The notes: generated by a model from the sequence alone, not told the origin. DNA of 64,000 nt from Lagopus muta (GCF_023343835.1 NC_064438.1:57002578-57066577), one strand, 5' to 3'. Positions 12,609 to 25,073 are shown, numbered from the stretch's first letter. Numbers and translations: made by a program.

Positions 12609-13080
12609 CCATAGAACCATAGAATGGGTTGCAAAGGAGCACAATGCTGATCCAGTTCCAACCCCCTGCTGTGTGCAGGTCGCCAACCAGCAGCCCAGGC
12701 TGCCCAGAGCCACATCCAGCCTGGCCTTGAATGCCTGCAGGGATGGGGCATCCACAGCCTCCTTGGGCAACCTGTGCCAGTGCCTCACCACCCTCTGGCT
12801 GAAAAACTTCCTCCTCATATCCAACCTAAACCTCCCCTGTCTCAGTTTAAAACCATTCCCTTTGTCCTATCACCATCCACCCTCACAAACAGCCATTCCC
12901 CCTCCTGTTTATCCACTCCCTTCAAGCACTGGAAGGCCAGCATGAGGTCTCCCTGGAACCTTCTCCAAGCTAAAAGAGCCCAGTTCCCTCAACCTTTCTT
13001 CACAGGAAAGGTGCTCCAGCTCTCTGATCATCTTAGTGGCCCTCCTCTGGACTCGTTCCAGCAGCTCAATGTTCTCTATT
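12609..13080 (-). mobile_element. CR1 LINE, antisense, reaching into the end of ORF2 (group A)
   Basis: Reversed CR1 with its 3' end at 12609 (CATAGAACCATAGAATG), the group A block in the form GGAGCACAATGCTG, and continuing about 470 nt into the ORF2 C-terminus. On the minus strand about 12960-13080 still reads as the CR1 reverse-transcriptase tail: a [12 protein letters not shown] peptide followed by [12 protein letters not shown]. It is nearly identical over 400 nt to the copy starting at 15035. The 5' boundary near 13080 is approximate. Confidence 0.92.
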
Positions 13081-15034
13081 ACACCCATGCTTGTGCCTCT
13101 TGCCCAGATATTCTGTCTGCTTATGCATGCCAACAGCTCCTCACCAAGGCAGAGTGCCCTTCAGCATTAAACATCTATCAGCACATCCCTCTGAAGTCAA
13201 GGTAAAGCCTTGTTCACTAGCAACTAGACTGCAACCAAAAGTTTTTCTGAGGTTATCCACTGCCCGTGAGTACTTCAGCTGAATGCTTTGATAATGTGCA
13301 CTGCAGTTAGAGACCCAGACATTAGAAATAAAACTCTCCCCCTTTACCAGCTCCCCTGAGCTAACATCTTATGATGTCTGCTCTAAGGTCAGTATTTAGT
13401 GTTCATCGCTGTAGTCCAGTGATATCCTCAATTATCTTTTATTTTCACACTAACGATCTCTGGAACTGGCTCTCGGGAAATAAAATACCAATTTAAATAC
13501 ATTATTTTTGTCTGCATCTTTCAGATACGAAAACTGCCTTGCTGTTTGCCTCTCTTGTCCTCTCCTTTTGCCACATTTTATAGACTATAACGTTTTAAAT
13601 CTCAAGAGCTCATAACATATGTAATTCTCGCTTTTAAATACAGAATTCTGTCAGCAGATGAGGATAATCTTAAATGTCTGTTTGAGGTCCGTGGTGTGAA
13701 ATTACCTGCAAACAAACAAGAGGTGAGAATTGAGTGTATCTCAGGATATCTGAGAGTGGTGATTACCTCCCATACACATGGCTTCTGTACAATCCCAACA
13801 GTTGCTTTTGATTGGGAACGATGTTGCTGCAATTTTAATTACTCACTGATCCATTTTTTGTCCTCATCTTTTGCTGTAAGTACAACAGCTCAACTAATAA
13901 AGGTCTTCAGGTAAATTTCAAAGCTGTTTCCCATGTTTTCAGTAGTTAAATCACGCTACCAAAAAAAAATGAATTGGAATGTTGTTTTATAGTTTTGATC
14001 CTATTTTCACTTGAACAATCGGACTCGGTAATACAATTACTAATTTATTGCAGCATTTTTGGTGGTAAATTGAACAGTGCTTTCCCACTTTGACAGTAAT
14101 TTTAGTTTGTCTAATTGTTGTTCATTGCTTTTTTTGAAAACAGAGAAGGAGCATAAAATAAGAAATAAAAATGTTTTATTAACTACTCATTCTAATAGGA
14201 GCAGCGTTTACTATTCATAGCAATATTCATAAAATTACTTATCTTCAATCCTCAATCATCCCCTGTGCAAACACTTGGAAAATGAATGAGCTAATTAGAG
14301 TCAGTGTTAGTGGAGCAAGGACATTGGGGCTCACTTTGAACACAGGAAAGCTTCATGCAGCTCAGTAAAGCTCAGAGGTTTAAACATGACTGGTAGAGCT
14401 ATCTGCTCCCATAGAGCTTCTGCAGTGCCTATTCCTCAGGTATTTTCTCCATATCAGGAGCACATCAGTGGCACCTGCAGCAGCTGATTCACTCAGAGTG
14501 ACAGAGAGCTGCCTTGCATCCCCTGTGTGCCTGCCTGGAAGAGAGGCTTGATCCCAATGATGATTACAGGCCATTTTGCAACCAGCCTTGCAGCTCAAGC
14601 TAAAGATAGCACCAGCAGCTCTGGGAAAACTCAAGGATCAAGCTGGAGCCAAGGAGATTTAGAACTCAAAAGGACAGCAGGCTACCTGGGCTTGCTTTTT
14701 ACATTTCTGGAATTAAACAGAGCCAAGGAAGAAGAAGCATGACAGCTGGTGGGTTGGCACATGTTGTACTCAGATCTGTTTCTTTTGCAGATGATATATA
14801 TGGGAGGAGTGTGCCAGGTCACCCACCCCTATGATGGCACTGCACCCATCACAGAGCCAGCCTGATCTCCCTGCACACCCATTTCTGGGCTGCCACGGGC
14901 TGCAAGGGTTTGGGGAGTCTCCTAGAAGTGACCCACAGAGAAACTGAAATCTGGCTGGATTCCACCATCAGAATGCTCCATAGATCCTACCTCACCCAAC
15001 AGTCCTTGCACAATCAAACAGAATTGAGAGATAA
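13081..15034. other. Unique stretch, no gene seen
   Basis: About 1.95 kb. 13430-14240 is AT-rich with polypyrimidine tracts, including TGTCTGCATCTTTCAG, which resembles a splice acceptor at about 13525. No open frame after it looks coding. No repeats recognised. Confidence 0.4.
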
Positions 15035-15442
15035 TTATAGAACCATAGAATGCCCTGGGTTGCAAAGGAGCACAGTGCTCATCCAGCTCCAACCCCCTGC
15101 TGTGTGCAGGTCACCAACCAGCAGCCCAGGCTGCCCAGAGCCACATCCAGCCTGGCCTTGAATGCCTGCAGGGATGGGGCATCCACAGCCTCCTTGGGCA
15201 ACCTGTGCCAGTGCCTCACCACCCTCTGGCTGAAAAACTTCCTCCTCATATCCAACCTAAACCTCCCCTGTCTCAGTTTAAAACCATTCCCCTTTGTCCT
15301 ATCACCACCCACCCTCACAAACAGCCATTCCCCTCCTGTTTATCTGCTCCCTTCAAGTACTGGAAGGCCACCATGAGGTCTCCCTGGAGCCTTCTCTTCT
15401 CCAAGCTAAACAAGCCCAGTTCCCTCAACCTTTCTTCAGAAG
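15035..15442 (-). mobile_element. CR1 LINE, antisense (group A)
   Basis: Reversed CR1 starting ATAGAACCATAGAATGCCC, with an intact GGAGCACAGTGCTC block, and ending at CCCTCAACCTTTCTTCAG, the start of the ORF2 tail seen longer in the 12609 copy. Flanking DNA differs from that copy, so the two look like independent insertions rather than a local duplication. Confidence 0.95.
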
Positions 15443-15625
15443 CACTGCAGGCAGCTCATTATCAGAGCAAACTAAAACCATAAAGCGTAGGAATATCCCA
15501 TTAACATCAAGAAGCATCCACTGTTATGTGCTCTGCAAATAACTGCTGTTGGTACTGAGCCTCAGGTGAGGCTCCATAATGTGACAGAAAACTTGGGTGG
15601 AACCTGGGTCTTCTCCTTGGATTTG

Positions 15626-15712
15626 CTTAGGAAGTGGCCTCTTCTCTGAGCCTTGTTTGCTCATATATTAAATGGCAACAATGGCACAGGCCTGTGAAAG
15701 AAATTGTAGGTG
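15626..15712 (+). mobile_element. Possible MIR-like SINE tail remnant
   Basis: 'TTCTCTGAGCCTTGTTTGCT' followed by CATATATTAAATGGCAACAATGGCACAGG loosely follows the MIR tail order (CTCTG.GCCTCAGTTT, CTCATCTGTAAAATGG, then an ATAATA stretch). Diverged, and may be coincidence. Confidence 0.3.
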
Positions 15713-16273
15713 ATATGTTTTCCTTAAGGACAAAATACTGCTAACAGGAAGGCATGTAAATTTCACAATGGTATTCAAATAGTATTATGAGCAACAACAA
15801 TATTCAAGAACTGAGATTCATTCAATTAACAATTTCACAGCCTCAGGTGTGGTTTGTTTGAACTCAGCAGGTAATAGACATGACTGGATAACAATCTGGG
15901 GGAAATCTCACCACATACATCAATGTTTTTGGAGGGTCAGCCTCTTTTTAGAGGTTGTGCTCTGCGCCTATTGGAGCCACAGTGTTTTGTCTGTGTGATC
16001 TGCCATGGTGCTCACTGCCTGCCAGCAGCTCTGGTCAGAAATGCCACCAGGCCAGAACCTTTTGCTGCCTTCTGTAGGATCTGTGTCACTTCATTTAGAC
16101 AATTTGGTGCAGAAGCTCCAATTTGAGCCAGTCAGCCTCAATTCTCCCCTTAGTGGAGAGAAAGCACATTGAAGGTGCTCTTTCACTTCCAGCGTCTGCA
16201 TTGGAATGAAAAACCTTTTCTGATGGGATTCCTCAGCCTACCAATTCTAAGGGAAATGTAGATCAAAAGGTGT

Positions 16274-16324
16274 GATATGTATATATATATATATGTATTT
16301 GATACCATATATGCATATATGTAG
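16274..16324. repeat. AT-dinucleotide tract, imperfect
   Basis: Seven AT units at 16281-16294, followed by GTATTTGATACC and more ATATGCATATATG. Nearly self-complementary and able to form a hairpin. A low-complexity microsatellite. Confidence 0.8.
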
Positions 16325-17388
16325 GCATCTGCTTTTGATCAGACGAATCCCACATCATGTGTTTGATAGTGGTACTTCAGTAACATAAGTCTTCAGAAAA
16401 TAGTCCTTGATAGGAATACGGTTTAATAGAGGATCAGGAGATCTTTAGAGGTAAAAGCAGCTCTGAAAATTGAACACGAGGAGACTTGTAGCTCACCATA
16501 ACCATAACATAATAACTCTTTGGCGTAACTCACTTACTTGTACTCAACATTAATACAAACAAAGATGAATTCTTATTTCTTTCCAGCCTATAGATCACAA
16601 AGAAACCAAGAAAATAGAGTAGATGTTGGGAAGTAGTAAAACAGACATTAAAGCAACCCTGAGCTACAGAGCTGTGAAGACAAGTGAAACAAAGAGTGAC
16701 CTTCATATAGCTGCTGCTCTTTGAAGTGCCTGGGTAACACAGGCTGGCGGGGACAGATTCCAGCATCCTTCTGATAGATGGCTCAGCTCCTTCCAGGGGA
16801 TGCTGTCATAGCAGAGAGGAAGGAGTGAGCTGAATGATAAAATACTCAAAATGCCATGGATAATTGAATAGTTAATTTGCTCATTTATTCAAGTTCTGTA
16901 AACCTCAAAATAGCATTTTCAAGTGTTTTAATTTTTTTCTTCATCAGTTTCACGTAGACTCCTCCTGGGCTCAAAGAGCTGCTAAAATGAGAGAATTTAA
17001 GGGGAAAAAATGGGCTGGTGTGCCCTGCAGCCCTTGTGCACAGAGCCATGATGGCACTTCCTTTATCTCACATGCATTTTTATAGTGATATAAAGCACAG
17101 ATGGAATACATTTAGCTCTTTGTCATATACAGCGATTCTCTTAAGCTATCTGAGGTGCTGGTCTCTTGTTTTACTTAAAACTTTCTATTCACTTGAATGG
17201 ACAAAAGCTCTGACCTGCAGAATCTCCTGCTTTGTGGAGCAGGCTGAGAAGTGTTGTGCATGCAGTCGCACTAGGAGTGTGACCTTGCATCATGTCCAGC
17301 ATGCCTGTGGCTCTCTTGCTGCTAGCTGAGGGTTCAACCCTTTGGAAAAAGGAAATTTTGCTTTAAAACTCAGGATCCTGAATCTTTC

Positions 17389-17766
17389 TTACGGAGAGCA
17401 GCTGAGGAAGCTGGGGTAGGTCAGTCTGCAGGAGCTCAGGGGAGACCTCATGGCTCTCTGTAGCTCCCTGAAAAAAATGGGGGCAAAAGGAAAGGGTTGG
17501 CCTCTGAAACCAGGCAACAGAGATAGGATGAGAGGGAATGTCCCTGAGTAGTGGTAGGAGAGAATCAGTTTGGATATTAGGAAAAGTTTTTCTCTGGAAG
17601 AGCAGTCAGGCTTTGGAACCAAGAAGGTGGTGGAGTCGTTGTCCCAGGAGGTGTTCAAGAACTGTGGATATGGGGCACTGAGGGTTAGTGGGTATGGTGG
17701 GGGTGTGCTGGGGTTGGACCTGGGGATCTTGGAGGTCTTTTGAACCTGAATGTTTCTATGATTCAG
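17389..17766 (+). mobile_element. CR1 LINE 3' region, sense (diverged group C)
   Basis: Begins at the end of the CR1 ORF2 region (GGTCAGTCTGCAGGAGCTC, 'AGGGGAGACCTCATGGCTCT'), then 'GATATTAGGAAAAGTTTTTC', GGAGTCGTTGTCCCAGGAGGTGTTC, and ends TGTTTCTATGATTCAGTG. Of the sense CR1 copies here, only 49160 reaches comparably far 5'. Related to the copy at 44090. Confidence 0.9.
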
Positions 17767-19350
17767 TGAAAAGCAGAGGCTCAGGTGATAATGTGCCTCC
17801 TGACTCCAGAGCTCTAAAGAAGAAAACCAACCCTTTCTATCCTAGGAGCATCCCAGCTGCATGAGCACACATGGAGTGATTTCTGTAGTCGTTCTTGGAA
17901 ATTGGGAAGACTAGAGATTATTGGTAAGGGAGGCTGAGAACTGCTAGCTCCATCTTGCAGAAATTCACAGTGCGTTTAAGGCTTTATACCAGACAGAGTT
18001 GATGACCCCCGCCTGAACCCTTCATGCAGGGAATATTTTCCACTCCAAACCCAATGCCTCTAAAGTTGAGTTTAGATTAATTACTAATCTGAATCACATT
18101 AATGTTTTCTGTTCTGACCCTCTGGTTCAAAGGGAAGGAGATGTTTTTCATCAGACATTTATAAGCGATTTCCTTCTACCCTGAAGACATAAAGATGTGT
18201 AGAGCACTCTTAATAGGAATGGATGTGCTCAAGCAGAAGGTAAGTGCAGCAGAAGGCTGTCTGCAACCCCTGCTCTCTGTGCCCCTCTGTCTTCCTCTTA
18301 CATCGATTCCTGACGATTGCTGGCTACAATTTAATGCCCCATTAAGAGCTGAAGAACACTGACTCTGCAGGTAGTGGGTCCTCTCCTGAGCTTTGAATTC
18401 CTGAAACAGTTCAGTGCAAGAGAATTTTCTGTGTGCAAATATTTACCTGTCTATTCTCCTGCTTGGCAGGTGAAAATTAAACCAGCAGCCTGGGTGTATG
18501 CCACGGGTCTCTTGGGGCTTTTACTGTTCGTACAAGGCTTGCATGTGAAACAAGTGGCTGGTGTAAAGGCATTATACCCCCAGCGTGAATGAAGGATGGG
18601 TTAACCAGGCAGAAAAGCCTCTCAGAAGCCATGGAAGCACCAGGGATGTGGTGAATCTCCTCTGCAGTAAATACTGTGGGCAGTCTAGGATAAACACGTG
18701 GTCTTCAGAAACCACCTCACTCCTCAGTGCAAGAAATGTTGTCTACAATGTGTATTGGTTTCATACTTAGAGAAGAGTATCACTTGGTGGGTGGGATGAG
18801 ACCAGATCTTTGTCACTCAAATGTGAATATAGGCAATACTCTCCTTGCTTCAGCTTCCCTGTCTCTATGTTTGTGCTTGTATGAGACTCCAAATGCAACA
18901 GGAGAAGCTCATGCATCTTGCTTAGGGTAAGACAACCCCTTTTCATGTTCCCTTACAAGAAACAAGTGGGAATAATTTGAAGACAGAAACCCAAATCTGG
19001 CAGGAATGGATTTTTTCACATTTCTAGCTGCTGGGGTATGAAGGAAGAACTTTTCTGCTGTGTAATGAATTATGCCAAAATGATAGCACAAAAACTGTAA
19101 GATAATGAAAATATTTAATCGTAGCAGTGACAAGCTGAGCTATATTCTTCCATCCAGGATTCATGTTCATGTTTTGCATGGCTGAAGCTGTTTGCTGAAT
19201 TCAGCTTGAATTCATAAATAGCTGTGGCCACTCTGTGATTGCATTCTTCTTGAGAGATTAAGTGATAAATGAGGAAATAAAAACCATCCAACCACATAAG
19301 GAGTGAGGATCATGCTTCAGATCTGAGCACAGGGCTACTCTGTGGCTCCT
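17767..19350. other. Unique stretch, no gene seen
   Basis: About 1.6 kb of single-copy-looking DNA with short, unrecognised frames. No tandem repeats or RNA-like folds noticed. Confidence 0.4.
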
Positions 19351-19605
19351 TGGTAGTGGCAGGATTAGAGGGAATGGCCTCAAGTTGCATCAGGGGAATT
19401 TTAGGTTGGGTATTAGGAAAGATCTCTGAAAGAGTGCTCAGGCGCTGGAATGGGCTGCTCAGGGTGCGTTGGGATCACCATCCCTGGAAGTGTTCAAGAA
19501 ACATTTAGACGTGGTACTAAGGGACATGGGAAATATTCGTGGTAGGTGGATGGTTGGACTAGATGGTCTTGGAGGTCTTTTCCAGCCTTGGTAATTCTAT
19601 GATTC
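19351..19605 (+). mobile_element. CR1 LINE 3' end, sense (group C)
   Basis: TGGCAGGATTAGAGGGAATGG, 'TTTTAGGTTGGGTATTAGGA', GGAAGTGTTCAAGAAACATTTAG and 'GTTGGACTAGATGGTCTTGG' follow the CR1 order, ending GGTAATTCTATGATTCC. The mariner fragment begins 55 nt downstream. Confidence 0.93.
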
Positions 19606-19659
19606 CTCTGAGTCAGCAGCATTGCCGCTGTGAGTGTTGGTGGGCAAACTCAGACAGCC

Positions 19660-19820
19660 TTCTGTCAGAGTGCCCCTCTGCTGCCATCTGTCACATGGCA
19701 ACATGTCATGGATTACGCTGGGAAGGTTCAACTTCTACTGCTATCCCACCAACATCTGCCTCTACTGTTGTGGACCAGAACAATAAAATAGGAGGTGTTA
19801 CTTTTGGAGCAGCCTTCATA
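19660..19820 (-). mobile_element. Mariner (Galluhop-like) 5' end fragment, antisense
   Basis: Shares with 35735-35882 the blocks CTGTCAG, GCCCCTCTGCT, 'CAACATGTCATGG', GGGAAGGTT, CCCACCAACATC and ATTACTTTTGGAGC. The outer edge (TGTTACTTTTGGAGCAGCC) is a mariner-type terminal inverted repeat reading outward at a TA. Only the non-coding ~160 nt at the transposon 5' end survive; no transposase and no second terminal repeat are nearby. The family name Galluhop is from memory of chicken mariner elements. Confidence 0.75.
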
Positions 19821-20904
19821 GTTCCATGTATTGTGCATTGCATTGGACATCTGTAGTCCTTAAGCATCTCTGTTATGATTCCTATTTGTCTCACATATTT
19901 TATCTAGGAACAAGCGGCTGGAGAAGGAGATCTAAACAACCTGATCAGCACTGACCTGCTTCAGACTTGTCATCATGCTGCTTGTTCTGGTCATTATGAC
20001 TGTCACAGGGGATACAAGACCATGGATGGCCATGACTGTGTGTGACTGGGGTAGTCATATAGGAAATCAACCTTTGCAAACTCCTATCACAGATGATGAT
20101 GATTGTTATTAGTGATCGTGGTCCTGCTTTGCTTTTATTCCTCTAAAAAGAGCAGAAAAATACTACTTTTGTCCTGTATTTCTTACAATCTTAACATACA
20201 GTGGAAAAAAAAAGAAGAAAAGTTGGGAAAAGTTAAAGACAGGTCATTAGCAACATTAATAAGTTGAGACTAGATGTGTGTTCCAAAGCTTATGCTGATG
20301 TACTACAATGCTTCCTTTTGACTTCAGTGGTATTTTCTTCAGAGCCTTATATCCCTAGGTAGATCCAGGCACATGTCTAATGATAATAGTTAATAATAGC
20401 CAAAAAGAATGTCTACAAAAAGAGGAAAAGCAGTTCATTCTGTGCACCCCTCATCAGGTATTATTAGAATAAACCATTGATAATGCAAGAAAAGATCTTC
20501 AACTACAGAAGAGATGAAAAACTGTGGATGTGAATAGGATAAGCATAATAGCAGTGTGCTGGAGCCTGGTACCACACCACAGTAGCACCTGGAAACTGGC
20601 TCTGCTGTAAGAATACAGAAAGCAGCAGTGGTGCCACCTCCAGCACACTGAAGGGATTCACTTGTGCCTTGACCTTGAAGATTTGTTTTGTCATTTGCTT
20701 TTTGTGAAAGTAAGTACTAGGTGTGACAGGACCCAGAGCTTAGAAACAGACATTTCTGGAGCCATCTCCAGCAATGTTTGGTGGGACAGTAGCTCTGCTG
20801 ATCTTCATTCAGCAGAAAGGGAGGAGGCTGTTGGCAGGTCACTTGGCAGTCACCAGCAGTTACCATCCAACAGCACCAAGCAGGCAACCACTGAGCAGAT
20901 GCAC
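19821..20904. other. Unique stretch, no gene seen
   Basis: About 1.1 kb. Contains an A-rich tract at about 20203-20236. No gene or other repeat recognised. Confidence 0.4.
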
Positions 20905-21005
20905 CATAGAATCATTATGTTTGGAAAAGACCACTAAGATCATCTAGTCCAACCATCAACCCATCACCACCATGCCCACTGAACCTCATCGTAATGCACC
21001 CGTCT
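20905..21005 (-). mobile_element. CR1 LINE 3' end, short antisense copy (group C)
   Basis: CCATAGAATCATTATGTTTGG, then AAAAGACCACTAAGATCATC and CCAACCATCAACCC, the reversed last ~100 nt of CR1. Similarity fades between 20985 and 21005. Confidence 0.85.
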
Positions 21006-22264
21006 CAAGAGATGGATAGTTCTTAATACCTTCCATCAGATTAACAACTGGAGCTATGCAAAACAGGGATTTACAGTCTGTAAATGCTCACACATCATTC
21101 CAAAACACGGGCAAAAGCGTGACATTTCCTCAGTCCCCATGGTTTTTATCCAGATCCTGGGAAGCCACCCTTCAGATTGCTGTGCTACATGCTGATGAAT
21201 CAATCTGTTGCACTGGGTGTCTTCGGAGAAGAACAGAAATAATGATCCTACTGCTGTCCTGTGAAGAGCTGGAGAGGAAATGTCAGCCAATGGCATATGC
21301 AAGGTATGGAGCATGCGGGCACTGCAATCACATAGGGACCAGATGAGCCCAGCATCTGCTTGCAAAGATGAGGCCAAGCAGAAACGAAGGCTGACAGATG
21401 GCTGGATGGGGGGCTGCATCCTTGCCTTGTGTGTCAGCCATGCCAGCAATGCGGGAGCACAGAGCCAGTCTCTGGGAGACCAAGCAATGAAGCAGCTCAG
21501 TACTAGAAACACATTGCTCCTGCTACTGGCAGAGTGGGTCAATTATTTTTGCTCATGTGTTAAGGCTGAGCAACAAACCTGTGCTACAGCTTTCTTTACC
21601 TCTCAAAAATTTATTTTTATGAGTGGCACATTGAAGATCACGGTTTATCAATCATGAAAAAGGTAGAGACATTACAGCTTCCTCCTTGTAGAACACATCC
21701 CAGGGGAAAATGATTATTCTTGCCACATTCTGTGGGAAAAGTGATAGACTACGATCATTCTGCTCCTTTGAGTTGTGCTTTTAGCTCCTCACTCTCTTTC
21801 CAAGTTCAATTCATGCTTGCTGTGTCTGGAGGTCTTGTACCTAAAGCAGCATGCTGTAAACATTTGAAAATATTTACACACATATTCTTCTGCATTTATT
21901 TTTAAAAATCTTTTTAGTAACTTGCCTAGCAGCAATCTAAGTGACTGTGCAAACCTCTCTCTTTTACAACAGTTCACCAAGGCAGCATCTCTGGAGCAGT
22001 CAGTAATGGGAATGGAGGAAACATGAAGTCTGGAGAGAAAAGTCTCTCTTGAGTAACTACTACTAACATGGAAGATAAAGAAATCAGAGTGATCCATATT
22101 CAGGAAAGGACCAATGTGAGAAGTGTGTATGGGGATGGAAAAGTATGAGTATTACTGAAAGGACAGAGAAATCTGAAGATCTGCATGCATTGTTATTGCT
22201 GAAAGACAAGAAGTTTTCTCTTTAATTTTCTCTAGGGAGTTTTCTTTGTATTCTGTATATTCTT
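21006..22264. other. Unique stretch, no gene seen
   Basis: 21100-21540 is more GC-rich than its surroundings and carries overlapping open frames on both strands (forward 21280-21657, reverse 21054-21542), neither with recognisable motifs. I regard these as chance frames. Confidence 0.4.
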
Positions 22265-22552
22265 AGAATCATAGAATTACTCGGGTTGGAAAAGACCTTA
22301 AAAATCATCAAGTCTACCCACAACCTAACCATCCTACCCTAACTCTAATAACCCTCCACTAAACCATGGCCCTGAACACCACATCCAAATGGTTATTAAA
22401 CACATTCGGGGATGGAGACTCAACCACCTCCCTGGGGAGCCCATTGCAGTGCTTGACAACCCTTTCTGTAAAGAAGTTTGTCCTGATATCCAGCCTAAAC
22501 TTCCCCTGGTGCAACTTAGGGCCATTTCCCCTCAACCTGTCACCTGTGTGCA
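22265..22552 (-). mobile_element. CR1 LINE 3' region, antisense (group C)
   Basis: AGAATCATAGAATTACTCGGGTTGG at the 3' end, then AACCATGGCCCTGAACACC, 'CCAAATGGTTATTAAACAC', CTCAACCACCTCCCTGGGGAGC and 'GATATCCAGCCTAAACTTCC'. Ends within the untranslated region near 22552. Continuous, little damaged. Confidence 0.95.
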
Positions 22553-24018
22553 GATAAAACAATAAACAAGGTCAAGATGATGAACTTATTCTAAGTGTAT
22601 CATGCATCCTAACAGGTTCTTATTTCTTCCGTATTGTGCCTAACAGGAGAACACACTGATTTTCTGGCTTGCACAAACTTCCTTTCCAAGGCTGACTGTA
22701 TTTAGGATAATGTCAACAGGGGAAGTTTATGTTCCCTGGGGAGTTTATATCAAATTCTGTGCTGGCAGTCATTGGGAGAAGGTTCAAGGAAAGCAAACAC
22801 ACCACACATACAGCACTATTGCTGAGCCTATCTAGGCATTTAAATGGTTTCTTCTGTGTGAGGACCCTTCCAGTGCAGATAGATTCTTATCTCACAGCAC
22901 TCTGATATATGTCTCTGTGTTACTAACACCAGTCTACACCTAGAAGGAATAACAGAAATTGCTGCAACTCTCTGGCTTTGTGAATAAAGCCAGTGGGTCT
23001 GTCTTGCTTTATTTCCAATTGAAAAGCAGTGTATTGCTCACATAAGGCTTTAGTCTTATTTTAGAAATTTACAGTGAAAGGGAATGCAAAATGAAATAGT
23101 TCCAGGATTAATCAACTTGCTGCTTAAGCAAGCTGTGCTGCATATCTAAATCTGCCTTATTTATTTTCTGGCTATTGGAATGAAGAAAACAACTCCTCCA
23201 CAGAAATTCAACAAATATGCAATCTGAAAGGATGGCATACATTTTTTGTTCCTCGATGTCTGAGTATCTATTAGGCTGTGTTCAGTTGCTTAATGCATGT
23301 AGTTACCTTTTTTAACCACCTTTGCAAGAGCTACCCATTAGTTCTCCAATCTATTGGTAATTTACACCTCTCCTAATTAATGTCATCTGCCATCTTTATT
23401 AGTAAGGATCTGGGGTTATTGATTCAAATATTAACATGGTCAAGATGTAATCTTAGGGATATTAGTGAGATAATAACTTCCTGACTTCTAGAAAGGCTTC
23501 AGTTCACTAATAACTGCCATGCTGATTGTACTGTTCTATTGATCTGAAGGTCAGAAGGTACCAAATGTTTGATGGAAATCTAAGGCTACATCAATACAAA
23601 GAGTTGTATGGACCCAGCTAGCTCAGACTTTCCTAGCAAGGTAACTGCAGAAGTAATAAAAATTATCAAGTTGGATGAATCCACACTGAGGTCACTGTCC
23701 ACTCAAGCCTGCCCTACTCTGCAGCACTGGAGTCATCACTGTTTTTTTATTCTTTTCATCATAGGGTTAGTGAAGTTATGGGCATTTTCTAAACTGTTAT
23801 ATAAAGAAAGCACTACTGTGCAATTCAGATACCAGGTTTCACCACTGTGCATGGCAGCTTGTATCTCTCCAAGGGAATATCCTGCCATCTGACCAGTTTG
23901 GGCTTTCTTTTGTTTTCAAACTGACCAAAAGACTTTATTGACAGTAATACAGGCACACAGAGGTGTTTCCTTAGTAGGTTCTGTCTTTTGCCTGTAGTAA
24001 CAAGTGGCTACCACAGGG
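22553..24018. other. Unique stretch, no gene seen
   Basis: About 1.5 kb of AT-rich DNA with no recognised repeat. 23280-23480 has several TTAATTA/TAAT sites but no other sign of function. Confidence 0.4.
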
Positions 24019-24107
24019 TTGCCAACCAGCAGACCAGGCTGCCCAGATCCACATCCAGCCTGCCCTTGAATGTCACCAGGGATGGGGCATCCACCACCTC
24101 CTTGGAC
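24019..24107 (-). mobile_element. CR1 LINE internal 3'-region fragment, antisense
   Basis: GTTGCCAACCAGCAGACCAGG, 'CCACATCCAGCCTGCCCTTG' and GGGATGGGGCATCCACCACCTCC match the middle of the CR1 3' region as in group A. The terminal ATTCTATG end is missing, so this is a broken piece. Confidence 0.85.
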
Positions 24108-25073
24108 ATCAAAGGAGGTGATGTGATCTCCTGTAAGACAGTCTTCACAATAGTGAAATGGTTAGATTTGGAGTGAAAAGCACCTTAATAAAACCACGTC
24201 TCTCATCTTGATTGTATATTGCAGAGTCTACGGGGCAGGGACCAGCTGAGGCTGAATGTCTGCATTGTGCTAAACTCAGCTGGGTACTTGCTTCTGGATG
24301 TTATTAATACACTAGGATGAACTAGTAATCACTTTAACAAGACGGCATGGAAAAAATGCCCGCTTCCCCCTAAAAACCACAAGAGCTTCCTATCTGTGTT
24401 CAGGTAAGAAAACCTACTTATGATTTCTATTTTTTTTTAACAGCCCAGTTTAATCTTTATTGAAATTCTTTCCAAAAATTTGAAGGTATTAATTTCCTTT
24501 CCCCCCCCCTGCCAGATATGACATTTATCCTTTGGTAAGTCTGAAAACCTCAGGCACTTCTAACGAGAGAGTCATTTTAGTTTCCCGCAATGAGAGAAGC
24601 ATAATGATGTGGTCCATTCCAAGATGGACTTGTTTTCAGGCTTTCTAAAGCAGAATTAATCAATAATTACAGCCATCATCTGCATGTGAGCCCCTGGAGT
24701 TTTATTTATACTCCAGCCACATTGCTCTGTGACCTAGAGCAATATACAGTAGTTTCGCCTGTTGGAAAATAAATCATATTACATTTTTGCATGCACATAC
24801 AGTTAAAGCTTATCTTCTTTAGTTGTAAAGGAACAGAAATTTCTTCTGGAATTGCCTCTTTCATCTGCATTTAGTAATCTTAATATTTGGGACACAAAAT
24901 GATTTCCAAGCCATGTTTGCCTATTGGGTTTAATCCTTTGAGTTTTTAAATTTGAAAACTACATGGCTATGTTAATTTGCAGGAGTGAGATTAAAATAAA
25001 AACATCTTTGTGTTTGTACATAAAGTGAGGAGATTTCCATGCCTGAATTAATAAGTAGACGTTCATTTGGATT
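24108..25073. other. Unique AT-rich stretch, possible conserved element
   Basis: Contains a run of nine C at 24501-24509. From about 24640 to 25065 the DNA is rich in TAAT/ATTA and TTTGCAT-like motifs without repeats, the look of a conserved non-coding element, but this cannot be tested from one sequence. Confidence 0.35.

Larger units (their letters stand above)
15443..17388. other. Mostly unique stretch with AT repeat and a possible SINE remnant
   Basis: Holds the weak MIR-like segment at 15626-15712 and an AT-dinucleotide tract at 16274-16324, both listed separately. No gene recognised in the rest. Confidence 0.4.

Noticed and set aside
21054..21657. Overlapping 162- and 125-codon frames on opposite strands
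   Set aside because: Both strands open in a locally GC-richer patch, neither with family motifs. Most likely chance.
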